Shown: positions 27,110-40,537 of the stretch, piece by piece
Numbering within the stretch: the stretch's first letter is position 1
Layout: every line of letters starts with the position of its first letter
DNA from: Paramecium tetraurelia
Lineage: Eukaryota > Ciliophora > Oligohymenophorea > Peniculida > Parameciidae
Length of the DNA stretch: 64,000 nt
Assembly (NCBI RefSeq): GCF_000165425.1
Contig: NW_001798996.1
Span: forward strand, 127,072 to 191,071
Reading direction: 5' to 3'
Position numbers and translations under genes: made by a program
Notes under the pieces: generated by a model
What the model was told of the DNA's origin: nothing
Seen by the model: the letters and a program-made list of their open reading frames with translations, nothing else
The model's database searches: none

Positions 27110-27325
27110 AAATTAAAATTTATATTAAATATAATTTCACATTCATAATTTTAGAAAACTATTATTGGAAATGAATTCAGCATAAGATCTTTGTATTCTT
27201 TAATAGATTATGTTAATCTCATTGATATAATAACCACTAATAAAATGTGAGTGTAAGATAATCTATTAATAATATATCAACTCAATAATTGGAAAATAAA
27301 TTAAATTATAGTATAATAATTATCA

Positions 27326-28476
27326 TCAATGCGAAGGTAGAAACTTCTCCTCAATATATGCTGCTCCCACTCTGTTTGTGAACTCTCCAACTTTATCCAA
27401 ACCCTAAGCCCAATCATAACCAGTCGCATAAGCAAATATCTACCCGTCTTGTGAAACTTAACCTGCAATAGCTGGTCCATCCAATTTAACACCTAAGATC
27501 TTCTGCTTTTTACCAGTGTCCCAAAAGGCTAGAGTGCCATCAGATCCTAAAGTGCCAGCCCAATTGGATGATCGACAATTAAATTAAAAAGAATTGCACA
27601 TATACATTCGAGATACTTTCTCTGTTCTGAATTATGATACCTTCACTTCCTCATCTACCTTATAGCATTTGAATTGGATTTTGCTTGCTAAGTCTCCTCT
27701 ACTGTTAATTGACTTTACCAAAGCTCTCCCATCCACTGTCGCATATGCCAATTACGAAGCATTATCATTGACTGCCACACAAGAAATCTACCCTACTAAA
27801 TAATTGTCCTCCATATTAAAGAAACTTCGTGATGCCACACTGCTCTAATTGCCTCTCAATGCACTCCAATGGAGCCATCTAAACTTATTATCAACATCTG
27901 CATATGCGAAAAATTGTTCATTTCCACTCTACTCTCCAGCTGTTGGTACGTGCTGTAAATCCAATGAGAATGCAGGCTAGGGCTTTCCTCCACCACTTGC
28001 CTATAGATTCCAAAATTTTAACTTTTTATCCAAACCCAATGATATTATTAGTTTCATGTCCTCATTCCAAAATACTTACCTAGCAGGACAATCATCGTGA
28101 ATTCCAACGATTGCCATACTCTGTGTTTTCACATCATATGCTCTGATTGTATTATCAGCCAATGCAGCGAATACCATTGACATGTCCTACTTCCAACTCA
28201 CAGATAACACTCTAATTAATCATCTTAACTATTTACGGCTCTTAACAATCAATGGCTGTCTTGAAGTCTACTTGTATGTTAGCCCTAAATCCGGGTTGCA
28301 GCTAAACCTAGTAGAACCGGATATACCCATCCCAAGATGAAGTCACAAAAACGTCTTTGTTCCATCTGATTTCTGAAACTGTGTCCATCAAGTTATCATT
28401 AACGACTCTTTGTGACTAAATTCTCAGCTATATATACCTAAACAATATTTTAAAATTGAGGTTGTGTGTTGTACAT
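27326..28476 (-). CDS. RAE1: mRNA export factor RAE1/Gle2, WD40 propeller (367 aa)
   Basis: A seven-bladed WD40 protein that docks at the nuclear pore on Nup98-type GLEBS motifs and works in mRNA export and the spindle. Typical stretches: VSEIRWNKDVFVTSSWDG, FAALADNTIRAYD, a blade with LGSDGTLAFWDTGKK, and near the end GQIFAYATGYDWAQG, which matches the RAE1 C-terminus (FAYASSYDW in animals). Two introns, 28416-28437 and 28212-28236, both TAG. Length equals that of animal RAE1. It ends 216 bp from the start of the Pol I gene on the same strand. Confidence 0.93.
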
Positions 28477-28703
28477 TGCTTTTTTAAATTTAATTTTATA
28501 AAATAAATTAAATCACTAATAAATATATGTGTTTTTGCATATATATATTCAAAATGAACATGGAAAAGAATTTAAAGAATGTATTGATTTAAAACAACCA
28601 ATTATATTATTTATTTTCGTTTCAAACATAGGAAAATATTCTTTTTCATTTTAAATAAATTTTATCTAAGCTATTCAAATAAATTAATAGAATTTGTTTC
28701 ATC

Positions 28704-29135
28704 TCAAGTATTGAGTATAAAATTATAAAAACAAGAAATATTAGTCTTCAAATAAGAGATAAAATATTATTTTAATTTTGTTAAGAAAGTGATGTTTTCA
28801 TAAATCAAAATAACTTCTAAAAATTAAAACTCAAAATTCCTCATTCTAGATGATTCAACACATTTTTACAATACTATTTTTTGTTTTACTAAGAAAAAGT
28901 TTCTATTTATTAATTATTTTACATTTTGTATTCTACAATAGTTGTTCTGGTTCAAAAAATTTAATCATTCATAGTATTCTATCAACTTTGATACATTTTC
29001 ATTTTATTAATAATAACCTGAGTCTAATGACCCTTTGGCAGCATTATCTTCTCTATATTATTTGTATATTAGGTATAATTTAATTATTGAATTTCTGTTT
29101 GATTTTCTAATTCCAGTTATGCTTTTTGAGTTCAT
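28704..29135 (-). pseudogene. Short coding-like ORF with an internal TGA
   Basis: From ATG 29133-29135 the frame gives a hydrophilic peptide with a coding look (YREDNAAKGSLDSGYY) up to a TGA at 28965-28967, then continues in the same frame for about 85 further codons (NFLNQNNYCRIQN). The TGA sits where Trp could be. No intron with sensible ends removes it. It could be a 56-aa gene, a pseudogene or a sequence error; no family is recognised. Confidence 0.35.
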
Positions 29136-29600
29136 TCTTTCAGATTTGAAAAATTTCATTGTGATAGAATTAAAATACCATAATAAACTTTCCTAAGCAG
29201 TTACTTCTTGAATTAAAATATATTTTCATATAGTATTTATTAATTCTAAATTACAAATTTTATTAAAGTAGAACTTATGATTATTGAGTATCCAATAAAA
29301 TTCAGACAATCATTAGCCCTCACATTAACCCGAGCCTAATTATGCTAATAAATTCAACTAAGAGACCATAAATGTTTTGGTGAGTGTTTAAATTACGGTA
29401 CCATCAATACTTTAGAGATGAAAACTATTTCAAGAAAAAGACCTGAATTACACTCTTCATGATGATAATCCCAAGAGTAAGTTGAAAAATATAATTTAAT
29501 AATTAAGCATAAATAACAAGGATTTAATAATATAATAAATGACAAAAATTATCAATTAAAATTTCGATTTTTAAATAATAAAATTATTTTTAATAGAATA
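29136..29600. other. Intergenic upstream of the TLDc gene
   Basis: AT-rich. A plus-strand ORF starting near 29278 and ending near 29462 has weak coding character (RDHKCFGECLNYG); it may be a remnant or chance. No gene is claimed. Confidence 0.35.
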
Positions 29601-30891
29601 ATGAAATAAATTCCCTGTTTGAAACATGAAGGCTCATATTTGTTGTTTATAAAATCAGATATATAAAAATCTGAGTATGTTTGTGAGGAATGTTGTATGG
29701 ATATGGAAAAATAAAACATAAAAGTTGAATTATCTAAATTAATTCATATCAAGAATGTATATTTCTAAATAAATTATTAAAGGCATTAAAATCACCAGAA
29801 TTTTTGCTTTCAAAATTAAATTCATCAGCTTATCTGTCAGGCTTTTTCGCAGAATTAGATAGATATAATGAAAAAACCATGACTAATATTCTTAACGGTT
29901 TTAAAGTCAAAGTTTTAAACATATAAAGTGCTCTTTAAGAAGTTTATAAGGAATTGGAATCGCATACAAAATGCTTTCTTGAAATGAAATACAAAATTAG
30001 GGAAGAATTAAAAAAAGTAATTATTTACCTAAATAGATTATCAATTTTGATTAATTTATATAATTTACAGTAAATCTTGAGTAATTAGGAGATTCTATCA
30101 ATCCAAAAGCTATAGAATAAAATGAAAAGATTCTGCATTAGTATATCCAAGAGCTTACAAAAAATGAGTGTCGAGAACTTAATAAAACTTTAGTTGATAT
30201 GTTAGGTAAAATATTACGACAACCAAAAGATCTGAAAGATGAATAATATCCTTAATATCTAAAATTTGAAGAAGAATTTAAAACTTTTAACACAAGCCAA
30301 ATAGAATTTGCAAAATAAATTAATTTAGGAAATTTTAATTCAAATTTTGGTGTATTGTCTGATGGAAAATTGTTATCGTAACATTAAATACAAAAGATAA
30401 TGAATATTATTGAAACTAAATTGAAAAAAAAAATAATAGGATCCTTTCCTATATATAGAAGCATTCGAGATGGATTAAATCAAAAATATTTTTGGAATAA
30501 AGTGAACAATTAATCAAATTTATTAATGATATTTAAATCCAAAAGTGGATACATTTTTGGGGGGTTTTCTCCGTGTTAATGGCAATAAAATCTAAATAAT
30601 TATGTTCAGGATAATACAATGTCATCATTCATATTTTCATAGACCCACGATTAAATATATTATTTAAAGGATGCTAATAAAGCATAGGCTATCTATTGTC
30701 ATTAATCAAATGGACCTATTTTCGGATCTAATGATATGTAGTTGGGTGCGGATTTTCAAAGTGGTTAATCTAATTTAGGGACTTCATATTAATGTGATTA
30801 ATATTAGACTGCTGCCAAGAACACTCAGTTATTTGGTTAGACAACCCCAAATCTTGCAGAATGTGAGATTTATCAAATAATTCTATCTTGA
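29601..30891 (+). CDS. TLDc-domain protein with N-terminal Cys motif (414 aa)
   Basis: A ciliate-type TLDc protein. The N-terminus has a Cys/His segment (CLKHEGS, then YVCEECCMD) that may bind zinc like a B-box. A coiled-coil follows (residues about 60-220), then the TLDc domain: LLMIFKSKSGYIFGGFSPC, SSFIFSQTHDQIYYL, and NGPIFGSNDMQLG with the closing ECEIYQIIL. TLDc domains in animals protect against oxidative stress or regulate the V-ATPase; the role here is unknown. Introns: 29757-29782 (26 nt, AAG) and 30017-30036 (20 nt, TAG). The start at 29601 is the first ATG of the open frame; an upstream extension is possible. Confidence 0.82.
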
Positions 30892-31181
30892 ATTTTTACA
30901 ATAATTTTACACAAAATTCTTTGAATCCATTTATTATCTTAGTTGCATGATTAAAATTGTACTTAGCTTTTGAATTGTTTATCAATAGTTCATTTTTTCA
31001 GATGAATTCTATTTAGAATTTACCAAATTAAAAATCAAAAAAAAAAGTAATTTTATTATAAATGAAAGAACCAATATCATGTAAGAAACTCAATAGTATA
31101 AACATGATAATCTAGAGTATGGCTTTTCAAATAACGCTCAAAAAGAAATTAATAACTATAAATTAAATTAAAGACATGTTT

Positions 31182-31934
31182 TCAAAATAATATCATAATT
31201 TCTTAATGATGTTATATATTTTCTTTATTCTTAAAATATGTTATGAGAATTACCCAATAATTTATCAAACTTTATTAAATTTATTCAATTACTTGTAGAA
31301 TATTTTGTGTGATCAATATTTCATTTATCAAATTAATAAATAAATACACCAAATAAATGAGTTTTCTTAAAAAGATCTGATAATATTTTAATATCTTAAC
31401 GATTTTGAAACATGCTCCATGATTATACCTATAAATACATTGCTTAAACTCTTTGATTGGAAAAATAGTATAAATTTAATCATGATTTTAAGACTATTAA
31501 AATGAGAATTTCGAATCAGCTTAGGTATACACTCTAAATATATATATTTTAATTTAATTCATCTGAAACACATTTTTGAAAACATTACTTTTATATTTCA
31601 TTAATAAATAAAGTTAAATTAATTTTTTATGTCTTCCAGTTTTTTTGTTTCTGGGAAGCAATTGTTCAAATTTAATTTTTAAGCAATTTAAATAGATAAT
31701 TTCTTCAATTTTGCTATCAACCTATCTTGATTATTATATTGAGATTTAAATATTAATTATTGTAAATGGAATATGTTTTGTATGAATTCTTTCACCACCA
31801 ACTTTGTATAACAGTCTCTCACTTATTACTTTTAATCTCTGTGTAAAATTGGGCATTCTTTATTCAAATTCTCTACATCTACAGTCAAACTGATTCACAG
31901 GCCTACAGTCCTTGCAGGAATTATTTGCAAACAT
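31182..31934 (-). CDS. Uncertain Cys-rich-start ORF (250 aa)
   Basis: From ATG 31932-31934 the frame runs unbroken to TGA at 31182. The first 30 residues have ordered-looking Cys spacing (SCKDCRPVNQFDCRC), suggestive of a zinc-binding start. The rest is Ile/Gln/Lys-rich. Because only TGA stops translation and the DNA is AT-rich, long chance ORFs occur; a 147-codon plus-strand ORF (31062-31505) overlaps it. The minus-strand reading is preferred only for its N-terminus. Confidence 0.35.
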
Positions 31935-33011
31935 AAGTGAATACTAATTTAGATTGATAATTAATTGGATAAACCTAAGGCTTTTTTTTTCTTAATATTT
32001 TTCCCAAGCGAGATTTGCTTTACTATTCTATTAAGATAAGGTATGAGTTCTTCTAATGATTTATTATTTTTCTTAATTTAATTTTAAAGACTTTGAAGTA
32101 TAAATCGTTCAATTATTATGTATTTTGTGATCCTTTTAAGAGGATTTTATATTCCAAAAAAATTGAATGATTAATGTGTTGTACACACTAATCATTTAAC
32201 ACATTCTTTTGAAGATCAAAGCGAGGAAGATTTTATGAGTTCTAAAGTCTAAGCTAATTCATACAAGAAATAGCTTGAAATTTGAAAAGATTTAAAAAAA
32301 CAGAAAATAGATTGAATTATTAAAAGTAAAAGTTGAATAATTGATAAAAAACTATTCCAAGAAGAAAATTGAAATTATAGATGTATTCTTTAAAATACGA
32401 ATCACATTTAATGACAATGTGAATCCATAAGGCGATAGAGGACAGAAGATCTTGTTGGAATATACAATTCTTATTTTCCTCCCTAAAATCCATGGCGAAT
32501 AATTATTGAGTTTAAAATTGTTAGTTTTTTTGTTTCAATTTTTACACATTTTATAAATAATTTTTAAGTTGAGAATTACTATACCTATTTTACAAGATTA
32601 TTAATTTTCAATCAGTGTAGAGTACATATTAATTTTGTGGTACATTTAAACTTCTAAAGTTTATTTAGAAGCCAAAAACTCAATTGTGATAATCAGTAGT
32701 TATCTTATTATTTAATTACAACATAGAAAATTTGTAACTAAACAGCAGGTTATTGTTTGTAAAGCAAGATGAGGTGAAAGTTTACTTCAGAAAAATGGTA
32801 TTTTAAAAATATATGCAATTGGAATAATTTTATAAAAAGGAGGAGAGATTCAATTTATAGGTACTTATTCTTACATATTGCTTTTGTTATTTTTTTCACA
32901 CATAGAAAGATCAACGTAAGAAGTTAAAAAAATTAACAAAGTAGAAAATGAAACTTAATTTCTAATTTCAAATTAATCATAAAAATTAAAAAAATATTTA
33001 TTCACACTTTT
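31935..33011. other. Weakly coding, probably decayed sequence
   Basis: Short coding-like pieces on the plus strand (for example near 32350-32500, FFKIRITFNDNVNPQGDRG) and on the minus strand (near 31950-32030) do not join into a gene with the usual small introns. Otherwise AT-rich. No element or repeat was recognised. Confidence 0.35.
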
Positions 33012-36000
33012 TCAATCTATAAATTTCAGCTATTAATAAATGTTTTTTTTCAATATTGTTGCAAATGGTACCTATATTAGATAATGTCTAATTATTTAGT
33101 TCTACTTCTTTGAATATTTACCATAAAGCAACAGTGCAATCAATGTTATAAAGAAATAAAATACTCCCAAAATTAATGCGAATAAAAACATTGAATTCCC
33201 AGATTGCTATACATTATTAGTCATACGTTCTGTCAAATAAATTATGCTATTCGATATCCTCTAATTAATGATATCAAAACCCCAAATATTATTCAAAAAA
33301 TAATCAGAAGAAGTCATTATCTTTTCAATCTTATCCATTATAACGTCAGGATCATTCTCATTATACAATTAACTATTTTAATAAAACACTTGTCCCTGTT
33401 GTAAAAGCAATTGATGCTCACTCTTATTATAATAAGTCAGTAATTCAGATTGAAAATCTAGATCTCTATTTTCTTAGTAACATATTGACTCATCGACTTA
33501 ACACAAATATCCCTAAAAAAATAGTTCTAAGTTTTCATCGCTCATTTATAGTATATTTTATATATCGGTCTAATTGGATGCCAATAAAATGGTGTTAAAT
33601 TCATTAGTGTTCAAATGATCTAAGTCCTTGCTTAAATTATCAATTTGAGATTGATTCTGCTCATATATTTGTTAGAGTAATTGAGAGTCTTTTTAATACT
33701 TATACATTTGAAACATCATTTGATATTGGCAGTTACTGTAGGAGTTCAGATAATCATAATAAAACTACTATAGAATTTGACTAAAGAAGGAGTATTAATC
33801 AAGGTTTTATGATGAATTGACTATCTGAACATGGAATGATATGATATACACAAATGTGAATACTGTAATTCCAATAATTATTAGTAGACTTAATAAATTT
33901 GATAATTGGTGAGATATCGATATTTTAAATTTCACATTGTCAAAGTTATCTATTTTCTCCGACTTAATTGTTTTCCCTCTGTCTGATTGTTTTTATTAAT
34001 AACCCAGATCATCATCATCCTTCAATGATTTCTAATTAATGGAATGAAGCAAAACAGAGATGTTTTTGGATAACCAAATATTTTCTAAGTTTCTTAATGT
34101 ATTCTAAATTACACTAAATTTCTCTGACTCTAACAAAGCTTCTTTGTAATCTGTTCTTGTGAATAGCTTTAATATTAATTTCCGTTAACGAAAGAGCTTG
34201 TTAATTACCAATAATTGAAGCACAAAGATTATAAATAGTAAGACATAGAGACTGATAATCACTTGATTTGATGTGTTGGTTGACGAATTTAATTAATTAT
34301 CAAACTCTATAAAGCAGTTGATGATATTTTCATTTAAGTATTGAATGTGTTTAGGATAATTAATAATAATAGTACTTAAATCTTTGATATTCCTCCTGAT
34401 ATCATTATTTTAAATGCTTGTTAATATGATTTATCTTAAAATCAAAACATTTTACAGACTTTGGACATTCCTACTAGCAGTCATCTCATTTACATAAACG
34501 AGTTGTAGGTCTTCCTTAGTTTCCATTTAGACATTCCTTTCCTAAATAACAGTAGTAATTTAATTGGTCAAATAGGATATCAATTACTATTAAAAATTTA
34601 AATTATCTTCTGAGGAGATGACAATGTTCTATTAATCAAATTGTAATGCGACTTTACTTAATGGGATGGTTGTAGATATTTGTTCATTATTAAGGGCGTT
34701 GACAATACTGCCCAAAGATGAAATTTCTCGTAAAACATGAGTTTGTGTTGAAATGCAATAATTTCCAATTGAAAATTTACTCAAAATGATGAAACTTATG
34801 ATAATGAAGGTAGCCAAAAAGAAAATGGCAAAGATCAGATTGATTAAAATAAATAATAAGGTGATGTTTTTATTTTTATTGTTCAATAATTGATTATGAA
34901 ATTAATTTGATTGTTATAGTAGAGACTAATTACTTGATTTGGATCTTTATGATCCTAATTCGAGTATGGCATTTTCTATACTTTGACTAGTGATCGAACT
35001 ACCATTTGGAGTGTTTAAGATATTTTAAGGTTAATTGTGTAATTTTGAATCCTTTTAATCTTTAAAATCATTTTTATTATCTTGTTCCTCCAGAAATTAC
35101 AACTTCAAAAAAAAGAAGTCTTTGCTGGTCAAAACATTGCCCTTCTAATAATGTATGATTTTGGAGAATAACTGATAGCTAATTTAATATTGTTTCAGAT
35201 CTCCAAAAGGATTAGCCTTTTGTAAATCATCCTGGATATCCTCCAATTAGGACAGCCTGTTCTTGAGACTGCAATTCTGATTAATCTAGTAGATTTTCCT
35301 TAGATCTCTAGGCACATAGAATGATTCCTATTGTTTCTGCATAATGATATCATTGTCCACCAATTCGCTGACTTATCTTTCAATCATAAAATGATATTGA
35401 GCTATCAATGAATCGATTACTGAGGGTATGATGTAACATAATTCCAATTTGTTTAAATCCAAACTTTGTTGGTTGAATACCTTAGTGTAAACAACTTCAT
35501 TCACTCCTAACACATTAAGATTTATGTCAAAATATATGTAGCCAATATTACTTTTCTCTGTGCTGCCTGCTCTCTAATTGCTTTCGATCTTTTTGAAAAA
35601 GGCCATCAAGTAGAACTCAAAATCAGAGGAAAATTTGGGAAAGAAATATCCCAAAGTGAATTACAGAGGTTGGATCAATCCTTCGCCGTAAATAGAAAAT
35701 ATCAAGCTAGTCTATTCCATCTTGTAACTATAGCCCTTACGAATAAAGTTCTCAATGATTCCATCGTGAATATCAGCTATGAATGGAGGCATCAACTGAT
35801 TGAGATGAGATATCTGGAAGTTCACATTAAAGTATTATTCAAGTAAGGCTTAATTTGGTTTCCACAATTCCCCTCTTCTCTTCAGTGTAATATTTGAGAC
35901 CAGTCCAATGCTCTGTTAATTCTGAAAGTGGAAATTCAAAAAGGATTCCAATTCCTATTATTCAAGAAACAAAATCTGTTAGATTTGATGTTGGATCTCA

Positions 36001-37834
36001 TAGATTTCTAAAATATTATTGGTGGAGCAAATCTTGAATAATAATTCGAGATTTAATATGCTAACACAATCAAATACCAATTATTTTTTCTTAACATTTT
36101 TGCTTCTGAGCATTTTCACAAGAGTGCAGACTGTATGTATTTAATTCTACATCTTATTTAATTACTCTAACAATTATTGGAATGTCTAGATCTTATTGTT
36201 GTAATAGTCTTCCCAGAATTGTTGTTTGATCAATGCCAAGGATCTGATTTCCTATTGTAGAAGAGTCCCTATATTTTCGATGATTGAATGACCCTTCAAT
36301 AACTGGAGGATTTATTCAGAATGATGAACGTTTTGATTTTGAAATTGAGCTCTGTTTCGTTTCTATAAGATGAATTGGATGTTGAGAAAATAAAAGGATG
36401 AAGATTGCACTTAACGACCTTTGATTTGCAAATTCTAAGATTGTTAATTGTTCATTATCTATTGCAGAATAGTGTAGGCATTGATGGGATTATTTTTGTA
36501 CTTTGCTAAAAAGGTGACATATTTCAAGGCCAAATGCTCATAGAATTCATAATCGCGATTCAAGAGGGCAAGTTGTAAACATTTCTCGAAAACATATGTT
36601 GTCCACAAATTTAATTGTTTGTAATCAACTGAATTATTTTGAAAGAAGTTTTATACATTCAACATGCATGAACATTAATTGTCAGTGCATAATTGTATGT
36701 GATGATTAAGGATTTAAATAAACAATATTTTTGACTCGATGCTTGTGTCACTTTCTTCAGCAGTCCTGTAGATCTCTTCCAAGTATTTGTCAGCCCTGTT
36801 GTTGTAAATGGCCAATTGGAAAGTATTGCATATCTTAATTTAATCTCGCTTTTGAAATTGGTTAGACAATGTAATCAACAACTTAATATATTATCATTAG
36901 ATCTTACAGGTGCAATCAAAAGAAACGTATAGAACATGAAGTAGTCTTCCAGTCCAGGACTAAAGATCCAAACTGATGTGAGAATTAGGAAGTACTGATG
37001 AGTGAAGGTGGCAGAACTGTAAAAGTTGGCTTCGAAGGAATATCCAAACGGTTAATTCACGAGGATATCATAAATTAAGGACATCCCCAATAATTGTTGA
37101 AAAGCATGTTTTGCAAAATCTATTCCTGGAAAGTTGATATAATAAAGTATTATCACTAACTGATGCAGCATTATCCTGAATACATTGGTGTAACTAAAAG
37201 ATCTCGAAAATGTTTTTTCATAAAATTGGTAATTTCTAAAGAAATATGATATCGAAAATCCTGAAAGTGACACAAAAAGAGTTCCCAATACTCCGAAGAC
37301 ATAAAATAATTTATTTTTCTCTGATGTGCAATTAGGTGAGAATTGATTATCCTTTATGAAGGCCGTCTTACCGCAAACCATGACTCCAACGCTTATTTCC
37401 TAAAAGGGCGTAACAAATATCCATTGATAATTAATGAAAAACAGGTTCAATACTTTCTTAATGTAATTGGGCTTTGCAATGTCTGAATCCAGGGACATCT
37501 TAATCAATGTCAAATAAACTATGACATGCAAACAAAATATGAAATAAAAGAAGAAAGATGTCAAGATGTCGTTCCCAATTTGCAGCAGTAGGAAAGTCAA
37601 GGGTGACAATTGAGTGTAATTGGAGAGATAGATATTTTCAGACAAATTCAAATGTTTACTTTCGAATTGACTAAAAACATATCCCTCCAATTATAAAAAA
37701 TATATCACTATTTTACAACAATTAAAAAAAGGACTCTTTGCTAAATCAAATCCGTCCTCGGATATATAAAGGAGAGCTTGGATTGTTCTCTTTTTTACTT
37801 TCATCATAGTCTTCCTAATTTTACTCATCTCCAT
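33012..37834 (-). CDS. Large tmcB-like membrane protein (about 1598 aa)
   Basis: A nearly single-frame gene with one 26-nt intron (36882-36907, AAG). Layout: N-terminal basic segment, six or more membrane spans in the first 330 residues (LTFLLLQIGNDILTSFFFYF, FVFGVLGTLFVSLSGFS-like and others), a long helical TPR-like region rich in Gln and Tyr with a His/Cys stretch (HIQLCTDNQCSC), a degenerate PAS-like section around the middle, then a C-terminal half with spans near ITLLFILINLIFAIFFLATF, VIISLYVLLFIIFVLQLL, LLSLLIIIGITVFTFVYII and FLFALILGVFYFFITLIALL. This matches the ciliate 'tiny macrocysts B-like' family by layout. It is a distant paralogue of the gene at 10.2-14.3 kb. Function unknown; possibly a sensor. 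Confidence 0.72.
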
Positions 37835-37900
37835 TCTTATTTATTTAATTATAATTTAAGTGGTTTTTCATTAGAAATAGCTAAATTCCAGCTATAATGC

Positions 37901-38200
37901 TCATTAAATTTATACAATAATAATATGAAAAGTATTATTCAAAGCAAACATTTCAAATTATTCACAAATTCCAATTATTAAAGTTTCAATCTAACTTCTA
38001 ACCGAAAGAATAATTTCCTTAAGATCGCTTCCTGCTTTCTCAAATTCAATTTACACTGCTGTTTCTACTAAGTGTTCACAATTATGCTCGATTTCTTACT
38101 CAAACTGTTGTTACGCAAGATGTTCACCTGCGAAGAACATTGAACCTTTTTGAGTCCCTTTGCCTAATCCAATTTCTTGAATTGCTAAGTGAGTGATTAA
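37901..38200 (-). other. Open frame continuing past the TGA of the RCC1-like gene
   Basis: Immediately after the in-frame TGA (38201-38203) the same frame continues for about 99 codons to TGA 37901-37903. It has strong coding character: many G-starting codons and an ordered peptide (LITHLAIQEIGLGKGTQKG, then SMFFAGEHLA and EFEKAGSDLKEIILSV). It is either the true C-terminus of the neighbouring gene, read past or misrecorded as TGA, or a separate decayed gene. No homologue is recognised. Confidence 0.45.
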
Positions 38201-40398
38201 TCAAATAGCGTCTTCGTACTCTTTAGATCCAATTAGGATTCCTGATCTTACAATGTATTCAACTACCTAAAGTTTTGAGAATCAAATTAGAATTAAGAAT
38301 GTTAACTTGATGAATTGAATGATTGTTGAGTGTTCAATTTTGAAGATATGTTTTATTTTGAGATTCTCTGAGGCATTTTAAAAGACTCCTATTGCGAAGA
38401 TTCACTAATAAGAGATGCCCTTCTATTTTTTAAAGGAGTAATTTTACTTTCTGGTCGAGTCAATGAAGATCCCACTTGAATAGGAGGAGATGTCATCCTT
38501 ATGCTTGATTTTTTTTTAGCAGGAACAATTGCAATTGACTTTGAAGTCTCAGTGTTCTCCTTTTGCTTAGTAATCATATTAACCAAGGTTTCTAGATCTT
38601 ATTTTGCCTATTCAATATTTCTTTTGGCCGAACTCCTTTCAGTGAGCAAAGGGTCTCTAGCAGTTCTCTTATTTGGTGATTGATTGCTTGATTAGAGCAC
38701 TTAATCCCTTTTGTTTGACAATCTATTCGTAGTCTTGGGATCCTACTCATTGTCATAAGATTGAATGGTATCCAAGGTATTTTTCTTGTATTTATTGGAT
38801 TTGTCAAATGGTTGTAATTGCAAAGGGAGATCCTTCTTGACGGAAGAGTCATCATCTAAAATATCAACAAAACTATCCTATTATTAGATGAATCCACTGT
38901 TATTCTGGAAATCTATGCCAGATTATGCTGACATACTGTCAAACCTCTTATTTGATCTTGATGTTCTATTGTTTTATTTAGATTTCCTTTTATTGTTCAG
39001 AGTATCGTTGTTAGTGAATTAATTATCATTTTAAAAGGTTGGCAATGAATCTTAAAGTTCTTATTTGTTTTGGATGAGTAATAATTAATCAATAGGTTTT
39101 TCTGGTTTATTTACATGAATCTTATTCAGTAGATTATCCAATTTGATTGGAGTTGGATTTTGAGGTAGGTCTTCAACTTCTATTTGATGTAATTGAATAA
39201 GACTCTACTATCTATTCCGATCTTTTTTATCTTTATCAACTGATACCGAAACTGGAGCTGGTTTCTCAAAATTCAAACTCTCTCTTATGGTTGCTAGTTT
39301 CTATGCTAAGGTCAAGGTCAATCCCTCATTTGAAGGTTCTGTGTATGGTTACTTATCAATTGTGGTAGATCTCCGAGAATCCAAGATTTTCTTTTTGCAA
39401 TCCCAATCATCAAACAGAGATTACTTCATTACGAGGATACTGCTGCTTTTATTATGAACTTGATTGGTCTTGTCAGTCAAATTGAGACTGGTGTCAAGAA
39501 TCTTATTTTCCTTGATCAATGCAAATGAACAGAAGGAGTACTCTGATTGAAGAATAGAAATGTTTTGAAATTGTCTCTGCTTGCATTTGAATTCCACATC
39601 ATTGCAATAATGCATTTTTTAAAAGATCTACTGATTGGTGAAGAATTGATGGGATTGAATTTCCTCTATGGAATATTGTAGGATTGTGTGATTATTTTGA
39701 ATAGCAAAGATGTACTTCTCAGTGCAGAAGATGTCTTTGATATCTTTGATTTTAATTCGGATCATCTTCTGATTGAATAGGTAGAATTCTCCACTTTCCG
39801 TTATGGCCACTCCACCAAAAGAGAACAATAGGGATTTCTTAAAGTACGTATCCAATTTCAATCCATTCAGTTATGGAATCTGGACTGTCTTATCAGCCAC
39901 AACATTGAAGATCTTGCCACCAATTGTGATGAGAGTGAGTCGATCCTGGTAAGAGGAAATGTGTTTGCAATGACTATAAATTTGCTTATTGGTTTTTCCA
40001 TATGAAACCTCTGTGAGATTGATCGATTGCTGCAATGGGCGAGATCCACTTATAATGATTTCCACTTTTGAGCAGACGAGGTGGCTATTCGATTTGATAG
40101 ATGTCTCCATTTTCTAAACTTGTTATATAAGGCTTATTACATAATAAGGAGTATATCAGTTTACCATCTGTGCAAATCATTGAAACTTCAGCCTACACGA
40201 TGACACTATCTGAACAGTTGTTATCAATGAAACTCACCTTACGAAGGAGAGAATTCTCTAACTTATACTAACGCAGTACCTATATAGTATATGAATTTGC
40301 CTATTCGTAAGGCTTGGCTAAATTGAAATTGGAGATAGTGCAAATTCTAACTTAGTAATGTGTATAAATACCTCGATGTCTTCGAAAATAACAGACAT
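38201..40398 (-). CDS. RCC1-like protein with long disordered tail (about 702 aa)
   Basis: The N-terminal 280 residues show repeated blade-like segments: AEVSMICTDGKLIYSLL, SHLVCSKVEIIISGS, LTLITIGGKIFNVVADK, FGGVAITESGEFYLFNQK and FCTEKYIFAIQNN. This recalls RCC1-type propellers but is divergent. The remaining part is Lys/Ser/Gln/Asn-rich and disordered. Introns: 40347-40371, 40258-40279, 40119-40140 (AAG), and probably 38247-38266 (20 nt, AAG) near the 3' end. If the last is spliced, the frame meets TGA at 38201-38203; if it is retained, a Gln/Lys-rich frame runs to 37939. The spliced frame has better codon usage. Function unknown. Confidence 0.6.
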
Positions 40399-40537
40399 AT
40401 TAATTCGTTAATATATATTAATTATAATTAGTTTTGATGATTTATAATCACAGATGGACGAATCCTTTATGAATATTGATCTGCCCTTACCCTTTCTACT
40501 GGCTTAATCATTCCTGCCCTCGAATTGATATCTCGTC

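Noticed and set aside
31062..31505. A 147-codon plus-strand ORF (MKEPISCKKL)
   Set aside because: Low-complexity composition; the overlapping minus-strand ORF has a better N-terminus, and chance ORFs are long when only TGA stops.
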